Shown piece by piece: positions 33,965 through 42,064 of a stretch of 42,174 bases of DNA. Both the position numbers and the translations under genes were made by a program. The DNA lies in the NCBI GenBank assembly GCA_947306755.1, contig CAMZHI010000008.1:1-42174 (forward strand), read 5' to 3'. The notes under the pieces were generated by a model that saw nothing but the letters and a program-made list of their open reading frames with translations, searched no databases and was not told where the DNA came from. The stretch is from an uncultured Clostridia bacterium. Lineage in GTDB: Bacteria; Bacillota; Clostridia; TANB77; CAG-508. How positions within the stretch are numbered: position 1 is the stretch's first letter; each line of letters begins with the position of its first letter.

Positions 33965-34648
33965 ATGAAAAAATTATCGATAGTTATTCCATGTTATAAT
34001 GAAGAAAAAAATATTGAAGAAATATTGAATAAAGTAATTAGTGTTAAATTAGAAGATATTGAAAAAGAGATAATTGTAATAGATGATTGCTCAAAGGATA
34101 ATTCTAGAAAGATTTTAGAAAGCAATAAAAACAAGATTCAAAAAATATTATATCATAAGCAGAATATGGGTAAAGGTGCAGCATTAAGAACAGGATTTGA
34201 AAATGCTACAGGGGATTATATTATTATTCAAGATGCAGATTTGGAATACAATCCAACAGAATATGAAAAATTATTACAACCACTAATTAATAATGAATGT
34301 GATGTTGTTTATGGAAGTAGATTCAAAAATAAAAGCTATGATAAAGGATATTTTGCAAATAGGTTAGCAAATAAAGTTTTAACCAAAATTTCAAATATTT
34401 TTACTCATTATGAACTAACAGATATGGAAACATGTTATAAAGTATTCAAAAGCGAAATAATAAAAAAAATAGATTTAAGAGAAAATCGATTTGGATTTGA
34501 ACCTGAGATTACGGCAAAGTTGGCAAAAGCAAAAGCTAAATTGATTGAAGTTTCAATTGAATATAATCCAAGATCAAAGAACGAAGGAAAAAAAATAGGA
34601 ATAAAAGATGGAATAAGAGCAATTTATTGTATTTTAAAATATAGATAG
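33965..34648 (+). CDS. GT2 family glycosyltransferase, polyprenyl-phosphate mannosyl/glucosyltransferase-like
   Basis: The 227-residue protein is a GT-A fold enzyme of the dolichol-phosphate mannose synthase group. It has the nucleotide-binding start SIVIPCYNEEKNI (about 5-17), IVIDDCSKDNS (about 38-48), the QNMGKGAALRTGFENATGDYIIIQDADLEYNP segment (about 62-93) with the DAD metal motif, and VVYGSRF (about 109-115). It lacks a C-terminal membrane anchor, so it would act at the inner face of the membrane, transferring a sugar from a nucleotide to polyprenyl phosphate. The sugar cannot be told from the sequence. It is operonic with both neighbours. Confidence 0.88.
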   Translation: MKKLSIVIPCYNEEKNIEEILNKVISVKLEDIEKEIIVIDDCSKDNSRKILESNKNKIQKILYHKQNMGKGAALRTGFENATGDYIIIQDADLEYNPTEYEKLLQPLINNECDVVYGSRFKNKSYDKGYFANRLANKVLTKISNIFTHYELTDMETCYKVFKSEIIKKIDLRENRFGFEPEITAKLAKAKAKLIEVSIEYNPRSKNEGKKIGIKDGIRAIYCILKYR

Positions 34649-34660
34649 GAAGTATTAAAA

Positions 34661-35611
34661 ATGAAAATATTAGTAACAGGTGGAGCAGGTTTTTTAGGAA
34701 GCAATTTATGTAAGAAATTATTAGAAAATCAAGAAAACAATGTGATTTGCTTAGATAATTTTTCTTCAGGAAAGAAGGAAAACATTTTAGAATTAATGCA
34801 TAATAGTAGATTCAAATTAATTGAACATGATATAACAGAATATCTAGATATAGAAGTAGAACAAATTTATAATGCTGCATGTGAAGCTAGTCCAAAATTT
34901 TATCAAAGTCATCATCTTAGAACATTTGAAACTTGTATATTAGGTACAAAGAATCTTTTAGAGCTTGCTAAGAAGTATAATGCTAAATTTATCCAATTTA
35001 GTACGAGCGAGATTTATGGTAATCCATTACAACATCCTCAACATGAGAATTATTTTGGAAATGTAAATACTATGGGAGTAAGAAGCTGCTATGATGAAGG
35101 AAAAAGAGCTGCAGAAACATTGTGCTTTATATATAACAAAGAGTATAATGTAAGAACAAAAGTAATTAGAATCTTTAATACTTTTGGTCCAAATATGCGA
35201 GAAGATGATGGAAGAGTAATTTCTAGTTTTATTAGTAAAGCAATTAGAAATGAAGATATAGAAGTTTACGGAGATGGAACTCAAACTAGAAGTTTATGTT
35301 ATGTAGATGATTTGATTGATGGAATATTGAAAATGATGAATAGTAGTGATGATATTATAGGACCTATTAATTTAGGCAATAATTATGAGTTGACTATGAA
35401 TGAACTAGCGCAAAAAGTAATAGAATTAACAGGATCAACTAGTAAGATTATTTATAAACCTTTACCTCAAGATGATCCAATAAAGAGAAAACCATCATTA
35501 GAATTAGCAAAAGAATTATTAGGGTATGTTCCTAAAATATCAATAGATGAAGGTATAAAGAAGACTATACAGTATTATAATTCCTTGAAAACAACTTCTA
35601 AAAATAGCTAG
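34661..35611 (+). CDS. NAD-dependent sugar epimerase/dehydratase, UDP-glucuronate decarboxylase-like
   Basis: The 316-residue extended short-chain dehydrogenase has a Rossmann motif TGGAGFLG (6-13), Asp32 after the second strand (NAD preference), catalytic Thr115-Ser116-Glu117 in STSEIYG and Tyr144-xxx-Lys148 in YDEGK. The segments YQSHHLRTFETCILGTKNLLELAKK, YFGNVNTMGVRSCYDEGKRAAETLC and RIFNTFGPNMREDDGRVISSFI are very close in pattern to UDP-xylose synthase (UDP-glucuronate decarboxylase). It would supply UDP-xylose or a related sugar. The product in this species is not proven. It overlaps none of its neighbours but is 12 bases from the GT2 gene. Confidence 0.8.
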   Translation: MKILVTGGAGFLGSNLCKKLLENQENNVICLDNFSSGKKENILELMHNSRFKLIEHDITEYLDIEVEQIYNAACEASPKFYQSHHLRTFETCILGTKNLLELAKKYNAKFIQFSTSEIYGNPLQHPQHENYFGNVNTMGVRSCYDEGKRAAETLCFIYNKEYNVRTKVIRIFNTFGPNMREDDGRVISSFISKAIRNEDIEVYGDGTQTRSLCYVDDLIDGILKMMNSSDDIIGPINLGNNYELTMNELAQKVIELTGSTSKIIYKPLPQDDPIKRKPSLELAKELLGYVPKISIDEGIKKTIQYYNSLKTTSKNS

Positions 35612-35619
35612 TGATGTAA

Positions 35620-35640
35620 GAGTGTGAATAATTCACACTC
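35620..35640. terminator. Hairpin between converging genes (possible bidirectional terminator)
   Basis: GAGTGTGA (35620-35627) pairs with TCACACTC (35633-35640) around a 5-base loop; TATTTGTG follows on the plus strand. It lies between the plus-strand sugar operon and the minus-strand ylbJ unit. The T-run is short. Confidence 0.55.
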
Positions 35641-35669
35641 TATTTGTGTATTAAATAAATTATTTATGA

Positions 35670-35876
35670 CTAATTCTTTGCTTTATTCAAATTTTCAAAT
35701 TCTTTGCATTTAATTTTATAATCCATTTGCATACATAAATATTTATAATACATATATGCTTGCTCATATTGAGCTATAGGATTAAACATAGGATCTCTAT
35801 AAATGTCATTCATTTCAAATCCTGTATTTGTATTGTAAGGATTAAAATTTATATTTTCATTAAAATCTTTTTCCAT
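35670..35876 (-). CDS. Small Tyr/Met-rich protein of unknown function (68 residues)
   Basis: I do not recognise a family. The 68-residue product is polar and aromatic with an Asn-rich front (residues 1-30) and a helical back with QYEQAYMYYKYLCMQMDYKIKCKEFE (about 36-61). It has no signal peptide. It is transcribed downstream of ylbJ, with AAAGGAA upstream of its ATG. The gene order, a Tyr-rich composition and two Cys suggest a small spore-coat type protein, but that is only a guess from context. Confidence 0.5.
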   Translation of the reverse strand: MEKDFNENINFNPYNTNTGFEMNDIYRDPMFNPIAQYEQAYMYYKYLCMQMDYKIKCKEFENLNKAKN

Positions 35877-35910
35877 AAATATTTAAATTCCTTTCTTTTT
35901 TTCAAAAAAG

Positions 35911-35926
35911 TACCCGGTCCCAAATT
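35911..35926 (-). repeat. Reverse copy of the GGTAAATTGGGACCGGGT repeat at the end of ylbJ
   Basis: TACCCGGTCCCAAATT is the reverse complement of the core repeat; its last two bases form part of the ylbJ stop codon on the minus strand. Confidence 0.75.
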
Positions 35927-36980
35927 AAAAAAAATTAAAATTGAAAATAGGAAATAGATATATCAAAAGGCAAGTATATATTGCTGAAAAAATAGCGTGC
36001 AATAGTTTTCCTATTATGTATGGTTTTATTGATAAATCTGATTTAGAAACAATACTTAAAACTTGTAATAAAACAGATATTCCACCTAAACCAAGTAAAA
36101 AGCTTGATGTAATGATATTAATTGATATATTTTTCAATTTTATTGCTGATATCAAATTGATTCCATTTGTAATTTCCAAAATGCCAGTAAAAAATGAAGT
36201 TATAAGTTGAGTTGGAATACTAAATTTTGTACAAATTGGATTCAAAAATATATTTATTATATCAACAAATCCGCTTGAATTTAAAATAGAAATTATTACA
36301 GAAAATAATATAACAAATCCACCAATCATTAAAATTGTATTTATTGCAGATTTAATACTATTTGAAAGTATTTCTCCAAGATTTGAAAAAGATACATTTT
36401 GCAATTTATTTTCTAAATAAGAAGTATGATAGTATTTAAGTGTATTTGATGATTTCTTCCAAAATTTAAATAAATATCCTACAGTCAATGAGCCTAAAAG
36501 ATGAGTAATTAAAAGTAAAAGACCAATCATAGAACTTCCAAACAAACTAATTCCACATGTTCCAATTATAAAAAGAGGACCAGAATTGTTCGTAAAACTG
36601 AGCAATCTTTCGCATTCTTCTTTTGAGCAAATATTGTTTTCTCTAAAATTTACTGCTATTTTAGCACCTACAGGATATCCACTAAGCCATCCCATAATTA
36701 TAGCAAATGCTCCACTTCCAGAAATATTAAAAATCGGTTTCATTATAGGTGTAAAAAATCTTTGGAATATATTTGGTATGTTTGTGTATGAAAGTAATTC
36801 TGTTGCTATAAAAAATGGAAGAAGAGATGGAACAACAGAATTTGCCCAAAGCTTTAGACCTGATTTAGTTGCTTGCACATTACTTGAAGAAAACAAAATA
36901 AGGCAAATAGTAAATAAGAAAAATATGATAGATATGATATTTTTTCTTATTTTAAATACAAACAGATTAAATTTTTTCAT
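35925..36980 (-). CDS. ylbJ: Sporulation integral membrane protein YlbJ
   Basis: The 351-residue polytopic protein has about eight membrane helices and two nucleoside-transporter-like gate repeats. The segments GLKLWANSVVPSLLPFFIATELL (about 42-64), MGWLSGYPVGAKIAVNFRENNICSKEECERLLSFTNNSGPLFIIGTCG (about 96-143) and a weaker second copy (about 205-260) match YlbJ. The gene is known to be needed for spore cortex formation in Bacillus. Length and both repeats are complete. The reading frame ends inside a dispersed repeat, so the last few residues (NFNFF) may differ from relatives. AGAGGTG lies upstream of the ATG. Confidence 0.9.
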   Translation of the reverse strand: MKKFNLFVFKIRKNIISIIFFLFTICLILFSSSNVQATKSGLKLWANSVVPSLLPFFIATELLSYTNIPNIFQRFFTPIMKPIFNISGSGAFAIIMGWLSGYPVGAKIAVNFRENNICSKEECERLLSFTNNSGPLFIIGTCGISLFGSSMIGLLLLITHLLGSLTVGYLFKFWKKSSNTLKYYHTSYLENKLQNVSFSNLGEILSNSIKSAINTILMIGGFVILFSVIISILNSSGFVDIINIFLNPICTKFSIPTQLITSFFTGILEITNGINLISAIKLKNISINIITSSFLLGLGGISVLLQVLSIVSKSDLSIKPYIIGKLLHAIFSAIYTCLLIYLFPIFNFNFF

Positions 36981-37071
36981 TTGAGTTAAGCACCTCTAAG
37001 GAATATATATGCGAGGAAATAAAAAATATGAAATAAAAATTGAAGTGAGAAGTAGGAGATGTGAGAGATAT

Positions 37072-37170
37072 TGTAGGGGCGATTTTAATCGCCCGCATAA
37101 AGATGTACCTTATTATGTAATATTTATTTTACAATTATTAACTTTGCGGGCGATTAAAATCGCCCCTACA
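37072..37170. repeat. Inverted repeat pair with GTAGGGGCGATTTTAATCGC arms
   Basis: The 26-base arms 37072-37097 and 37145-37170 are perfect inverted copies flanking 47 bases. The same 26 bases occur between pheS and pheT at 24436-24461. Each arm is itself palindromic (GGGCGATTTTAATCGCCC). It fills most of the 218-base gap between ylbJ and the penicillin-binding protein gene. Confidence 0.9.
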
Positions 37171-37198
37171 TTTTTTTTTATAATATTATACAAGTTAA

Positions 37199-39316
37199 TT
37201 AGTATTCATGATTAATACATTGTTCTGGTTTTGTTCCAGAAAGAAAATATTCTTTATAAGTATTTTTACAATTTGGAGTGGCTAATTTTCCAGAGTCTTT
37301 ACATACAACTGCTGTTTCTACACCACTAGTTAGGTCAAAAGTCTTTTTTGGCAAATTCGCATGAATTTTATTCATTACAGATGACCAAATTAAACCAGCA
37401 GGATTTTTTCCACCATAATCTATAGATTCATTTGCATCAAAACCATACCAACAAACTGATGTATAATAAGGTGTAAAACCGCAAAGCCATCTATCATAAT
37501 TCTCATTTGTAGTCCCTGTTTTTGCGGCAACATCTATTCCGTCAATTGAACAATATGTAGCAGTTCCTTTTTCACCTTTAACAGGTTCTATTAATAGATG
37601 TTTTAATACACAAGCTACATCTTTAGAAAAAACTTTTCTTTTCTTTTGTTTTGATTTCATAAATAATTCTCCAGAAAAAGAATCTATTTTACTATAAAAT
37701 GTTGGTTCTATGTAAATACCATCATTTGCAATTGTATTATAGGCTCCAGCAAATTCAAGAGGGGAGATACCAACATCCAATCCACCAAGTGCTAAAGAAA
37801 GATTCACATCATTATCATTTAAACTGGTTATTCCCATTTTTCTTAAATACTTTATTGAAGTTTGTGGTGTAAGATTTTCCATTATTTTAACAAAAGGTAT
37901 ATTTTGGGAGGTTTCAACAGCTTGTCTTAATGTAATTGAACCTCTATATGGATCATAATCAATAGGTTTGTATTCTTTATTATTATAATCAATAAATGTT
38001 GTTGGTTCGTCTGAAATAATAGAAACATTTGTAACCATTTTTTTATCAATACTAGGTGCTAAAACAGCAATTGGTTTCATAGCAGAACCAGTTTGTCTTT
38101 TCATTTGGGTTACTCTATTAAAACTTCGATAATTCTTTTTTTCTCCAAGACCTCCGACACAACCTACAACATTTCCTGAAGAAATATCAATTACTACCAT
38201 CGCTGATTGAGAAGTATCATCACTATTTTTTGATTGTATAGTATATTTAGAATTTTGTAATTCTGATTCTAATTTACTTTGAATGTCTTTATTTACTGTA
38301 CTATATATGCTTGTCCCTGCTAAACAATAATAATTAGTTGCAAAATTTTTGGATATAAAATACTTGTTTTGTAAATCAGAAATTACTTCATTTATTACGG
38401 CATCAGAATGATAAGAACTGATTGTTGAGTCATATTCAATTTTGCCTTGCTTAAAATTTAAACCTTGTTCAACATTTGTTACAGCTTCATCATATTCTTC
38501 TTTTGTAATATATTCTTGCTCATACATTTGATTTAAGACAGTTTTTGTTCTTTTTCTTATTTTTTCTGTATGATCTTTTTCTGAAAATGGATTATATGAA
38601 TTTGGACTGTTATTTATACCAGCAAGAAATGCACATTCTTCTAAATTTAAGTCTGAAATATCTTTATCAAAATAATATAAAGCACCTTCTTTTACACCAT
38701 AAATACTTGGACCAGTATATATTATATTAAAATAAGATTGCAAGATTTCTTCTTTAGAATAGGAATAATTTAGTATAAGTGCATAAAACCATTCCTTAAT
38801 CTTTCTTTTAGCAGTATTAGAATCATCTCCTGTAAGATTTTTTACAAGTTGTTGTGTAATTGTACTTCCTCCAAAAGAAGAATTTCCTCTATGTATTATA
38901 TATGAAAAAATTGCACCTCCAGTTCTTTTTATATCAATTCCAATATGTTGAAAATAACGCTTGTCCTCAATTGAAATATATGAATCAATTAAATCCTGAG
39001 GAAGGTCTTTATAGTCAATATTTTCTCTATTTCTTTCAGCACCAATTTTTGCTATAGTATTTTTATTAGTATCATAAATAATAGAGGATGTATTATTAAA
39101 CATATCTTTGCAAAGCTTTTTGAATAAATATCCTTTAAACCCAAGATATAAGGAAGAGGCAAGAATAGCAATAATAAAAGAAAATATAAAAAGTTTAATA
39201 AAAAAGCGTTTGATAGGATTTCTATGTTTTTTTTCTCTTTTTTTATTTGATTTTTTCCTCTTTTTTCTTTTAGGTTGATTATTTATATATTCAATTTCAT
39301 CATTTTCTTCTTTCAT
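37199..39316 (-). CDS. ponA: Class A penicillin-binding protein (PBP1A-type: transglycosylase plus transpeptidase)
   Basis: The 705-residue protein has a very basic cytoplasmic tail (residues 11-38), one membrane helix (about 40-60), a GT51 glycosyltransferase domain (about 88-260) with Glu117-Asp118 in EDKRYFQHIGID and STITQQLVKN (about 151-160), and a transpeptidase domain with SxxK at 411-414 (SAMK), SxN at 470-472 (SQN) and KTGT at 599-602. All active-site motifs are intact. It polymerises and cross-links peptidoglycan at the outer face of the membrane. It is preceded by GAAAGGAA. It is the middle gene of the minus-strand group. Confidence 0.95.
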   Translation of the reverse strand: MKEENDEIEYINNQPKRKKRKKSNKKREKKHRNPIKRFFIKLFIFSFIIAILASSLYLGFKGYLFKKLCKDMFNNTSSIIYDTNKNTIAKIGAERNRENIDYKDLPQDLIDSYISIEDKRYFQHIGIDIKRTGGAIFSYIIHRGNSSFGGSTITQQLVKNLTGDDSNTAKRKIKEWFYALILNYSYSKEEILQSYFNIIYTGPSIYGVKEGALYYFDKDISDLNLEECAFLAGINNSPNSYNPFSEKDHTEKIRKRTKTVLNQMYEQEYITKEEYDEAVTNVEQGLNFKQGKIEYDSTISSYHSDAVINEVISDLQNKYFISKNFATNYYCLAGTSIYSTVNKDIQSKLESELQNSKYTIQSKNSDDTSQSAMVVIDISSGNVVGCVGGLGEKKNYRSFNRVTQMKRQTGSAMKPIAVLAPSIDKKMVTNVSIISDEPTTFIDYNNKEYKPIDYDPYRGSITLRQAVETSQNIPFVKIMENLTPQTSIKYLRKMGITSLNDNDVNLSLALGGLDVGISPLEFAGAYNTIANDGIYIEPTFYSKIDSFSGELFMKSKQKKRKVFSKDVACVLKHLLIEPVKGEKGTATYCSIDGIDVAAKTGTTNENYDRWLCGFTPYYTSVCWYGFDANESIDYGGKNPAGLIWSSVMNKIHANLPKKTFDLTSGVETAVVCKDSGKLATPNCKNTYKEYFLSGTKPEQCINHEY

Positions 39317-39375
39317 TATAGGAAATTCCTTTCAAAAAATGGTGTTATAGAATTAAATATGACAATATGTTGAGG

Positions 39376-39421
39376 TAAGAGGTAGGAAGTCTAATTTTTA
39401 TCTTCCTACCTCTTATTTTTT
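39376..39421. other. Strong hairpin between the bactofilin-like and penicillin-binding protein genes
   Basis: A perfect 14-base stem (39376-39389 with 39402-39415, core AAGAGGTAGGAAG) has a 12-base loop, and a T-run follows only on the plus strand. Since both flanking genes are on the minus strand, the U-tail is on the wrong side for them. Confidence 0.6.
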
Positions 39422-39429
39422 AATATTTA

Positions 39430-40641
39430 TTAATTATTTTCTTTAGTAGGTAATAAATATTTTATAAAAATTCCACTACCTAAAATAACTGTTGCAAATG
39501 TTATAATTGAGCTTAATATAGGTACAAGTTTGAGTAATTTATATCCAATGCTAAATAAAATGATAAAGATTATGGTTCTTAAAATATCATTTGTTTTAAT
39601 TGTATCTTTAAATCTGTCTGCACATAATTTTGAAAGTGTGATAATTGTAATAGCAGAAGCAACCATAAGTAACAAAATATATAATCCAAGTAATACAAAA
39701 GCAAATCTAGATAAAAATGGAATAATAAATGCTATAATGGTTAATATAGGTGCAACAAATAATATTAATAAACCAAATAATATGTATTTTCCAATATTTG
39801 ATTTGAGATTATCAGAATTGTTGATTAGTTTTGCTTTTAGAGCATTTAAAATAATAAATACTATTATTGCAAAAATTATATATGAAACTATTGTGTGAAT
39901 AGTATGTTTAATTGCTAGTTTTGCAATATCTTTAGCACTAATATTAACCGAATTGGTTGAGAAATATGTGGTTCCTTCAACAACATCTTCTGGAATTTCA
40001 ATTTCCTTTGGAGCAGAGTAATGTAGGTTACCTTTGATTATACAATTTGGATTTATTGTAATAGAATTTCCAGAGATTAGAGCATTATTTTCAATCAAGC
40101 CATTTAAAGCAATATTTTGTGCCGAAATATATAAATTTTTATATATAAAAGCATTTTCTGTAATACTAAAATTATTTGAAGCACAATATGCATTTAAGTT
40201 AACTCCACCAGCTATTGTTAAATCTTTAGCAACACAAAATAATGATGAATTAATTTGTGCATTATTTGTTATTTCAACTTCTTTAGCACAAATGAAAGCA
40301 TTACCTGAAATATAGGTGTCTATTGTAAGTTTACCACCACATAAAATAAAAGCATCTCCGTCTATATTTGAATTAAGAGTAAAAGATTTTTGTGATGCTC
40401 TAAAGTAATTTCCATCACCAACAAGAATTTCTTCTTGTATTTGATTTAGCTCATTTGTTATTCCATGTTTTGAAAGAATATCTTCCAAACTATCATCAAT
40501 ACTATCTTCAGTATCATTATCCATATTATTAATATCAGGAATATTATTTTCGATTTCATTTTCAGCTCTTGATATTAAACTTATGCTCGTAAGTAATGTA
40601 AAAATCATCAATATAACTATTGATTTTTTCATAATATTCAT
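39430..40641 (-). CDS. Secreted/membrane bactofilin-like (polymer-forming) protein with C-terminal membrane helices
   Basis: The 403-residue protein has a signal peptide (about 1-26), an acidic region (27-55), then a beta-helix-like repeat region (about 88-225) in which short strands with hydrophobic cores recur about every 17-18 residues (for example DAFILCGGKLTID, NAFICAKEVEIT, SSLFCVAKDLTI). Such regions resemble bactofilins (polymer-forming cytoskeletal domain). The end (about 235-395) has about four membrane helices. Unlike cytosolic bactofilins this would lie outside or on the membrane. GGAGG is ten bases upstream of the ATG. Role is unknown; a wall or cell-shape role is only inference from the penicillin-binding protein gene next to it. 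Confidence 0.7.
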   Translation of the reverse strand: MNIMKKSIVILMIFTLLTSISLISRAENEIENNIPDINNMDNDTEDSIDDSLEDILSKHGITNELNQIQEEILVGDGNYFRASQKSFTLNSNIDGDAFILCGGKLTIDTYISGNAFICAKEVEITNNAQINSSLFCVAKDLTIAGGVNLNAYCASNNFSITENAFIYKNLYISAQNIALNGLIENNALISGNSITINPNCIIKGNLHYSAPKEIEIPEDVVEGTTYFSTNSVNISAKDIAKLAIKHTIHTIVSYIIFAIIVFIILNALKAKLINNSDNLKSNIGKYILFGLLILFVAPILTIIAFIIPFLSRFAFVLLGLYILLLMVASAITIITLSKLCADRFKDTIKTNDILRTIIFIILFSIGYKLLKLVPILSSIITFATVILGSGIFIKYLLPTKENN

Positions 40642-40968
40642 AATAAATAACCTCCTTAAATTTATATAGTACTAATATATATTTTTTTTAAATATATGTC
40701 AAGTTGATTTTTAGCAATATTTATATTATAATTAGTTAACATATATCAATTATACTTATATAATAATTTAATCAATTCCTCGGCTCAATACGGTCTCTAG
40801 AAAGACTAATTTTAAACAAACCGAGCCTCTCGCTGCTCTTGCTTCGCAAGCCATCGCTTCCTCAGTTTGTTTAAATTAACTCTTTCTAACGCGACCTCCA
40901 ATCACATTCGGAATTTCATAAATTATTATATAAGTATAATTGATAAAATTAAATAGGAGATAATAATT
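40642..40968. other. 327-base gap between divergent genes, mostly a long palindrome
   Basis: The gap between the bactofilin-like gene and rlmN holds the palindrome at 40744-40945 and, at its left, an AT-rich stretch (40660-40743) that should contain the promoter of the minus-strand gene. No reading frame is supported. Confidence 0.6.
40744..40945. repeat. 202-base palindromic element with perfect 27-base terminal inverted repeats (MITE-like)
   Basis: The ends 40744-40770 and 40919-40945 are exact inverted copies of 27 bases. Further arms at about 40797-40826 (core TTTTAAACAAACCGAG) and 40860-40890 (core CTCAGTTTGTTTAAATT) pair with few mismatches. A small central hairpin is CTTGCTTCGCAAG at 40839-40851. 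There is no reading frame inside. It lies 23 bases upstream of the rlmN start codon, so it may affect rlmN transcription. Confidence 0.85.
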
Positions 40969-41988
40969 GTGAATAATATAAAAGATTATAATTTAGAAGA
41001 ATTAAAACAAGAGCTTATTAGTATTGGAGAAAAGCCTTTTAGAGCTGAGCAAATATTTAAATGGATATATCAAGACAATGTAACAAGTTTTGATGAAATG
41101 ACAAATCTATCATTAGAATTAAGAGAAAAATTAAAACAGAATTATTCATTATGTATTTTTAATATTTTGAGAAAACAAGAAAGTTCAGATGGTACTATAA
41201 AATACCTATTTGATGTACTTGATGGAAATGCAATAGAAACTGTCTTAATGAAATATCATCATGGATATAGTTTATGTGTTTCAACACAAATAGGATGTAA
41301 AATGGGATGTAAGTTTTGCGCTTCTACTGGAATTGCATTTGCAAGAAATTTGACATCTGGTGAGATTGTAGAAGAACTTTTAGCAGTAGAAAGAGATCAA
41401 AATATTAAAATATCAAATGTAGTATATATGGGAATAGGGGAGCCTCTAGACAATTATGATAATGTAGTAAATTCTATTAGAATAATAAATAATCCAAAAG
41501 GAATAAATATTGGTGCTAGACATATTAGTGTGTCTACATCAGGATTAGTTCCTAATATTTACAGATTAGCAGAAGAAAATATTCAATGTACTTTATCAAT
41601 TTCACTTCATGCAACAAATAATGAAAAAAGGTCAAGTATGATGCCTGTAAATAATAGGTATCCAATAGAAGAACTAATTAAAGCTTGTAAAGACTATATT
41701 GCAAAAACTAATAGAAGAATTTCTTTTGAATATGCTTTAGCAAAAGATAATAATGACAATTTAGAAGATGCAAAAGGGCTTGTAAAACTTTTAAAAGGAA
41801 TGCTTTGTCATGTTAATTTGATTCCTATTAATAAGATTGAAAATGGAGCTTTTGATAAAAGCTCCAATGAAAATATAATTAAATTTAGGGATTATTTAAA
41901 TGAACATGGAATTGTTGCTACAATTCGAAGAGAGCTTGGATCAGATATTGATGCAGCATGTGGGCAGTTGAGGAGGAAAAATTTGTAG
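40969..41988 (+). CDS. rlmN: Dual-specificity RNA methyltransferase RlmN
   Basis: The 339-residue radical SAM enzyme methylates C2 of A2503 in 23S rRNA and A37 in some tRNAs. It has an N-terminal helical domain, the iron-sulfur motif CKMGCKFC with Cys110, Cys114 and Cys117, VVYMGIGEPLDNYDNV, SISLHA and the C-terminal catalytic Cys331 in DAACGQL. Length is normal. The start codon is GTG, chosen because AGGAGA lies eight bases upstream and no ATG fits. Transcription must cross or start within the palindromic element at 40744-40945. Confidence 0.96.
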   Translation: MNNIKDYNLEELKQELISIGEKPFRAEQIFKWIYQDNVTSFDEMTNLSLELREKLKQNYSLCIFNILRKQESSDGTIKYLFDVLDGNAIETVLMKYHHGYSLCVSTQIGCKMGCKFCASTGIAFARNLTSGEIVEELLAVERDQNIKISNVVYMGIGEPLDNYDNVVNSIRIINNPKGINIGARHISVSTSGLVPNIYRLAEENIQCTLSISLHATNNEKRSSMMPVNNRYPIEELIKACKDYIAKTNRRISFEYALAKDNNDNLEDAKGLVKLLKGMLCHVNLIPINKIENGAFDKSSNENIIKFRDYLNEHGIVATIRRELGSDIDAACGQLRRKNL

Positions 41989-42064
41989 AATAGAGTGAGA
42001 TGTGGGATGTGAGAAATGTGACGTATGAGATTTGATTTAATTAAATATAGTTGATTTTTCATTT

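Noticed and set aside
37009..37215. 68-residue plus-strand frame between ylbJ and the penicillin-binding protein gene
   Set aside because: It lies over the perfect inverted repeat, lacks a ribosome binding site and overlaps the end of a real gene on the other strand.
39530..40315. Plus-strand frames opposite the bactofilin-like gene
   Set aside because: They are shadows of the minus-strand repeat-rich gene, with no family resemblance and no expression signals.
41989..42064. GTGAGATGTGGGATGTGAG purine-rich stretch after rlmN
   Set aside because: It resembles short purine-rich stretches at 37040 and 39373, but the similarity is too loose to call a repeat family, and no terminator was found there.
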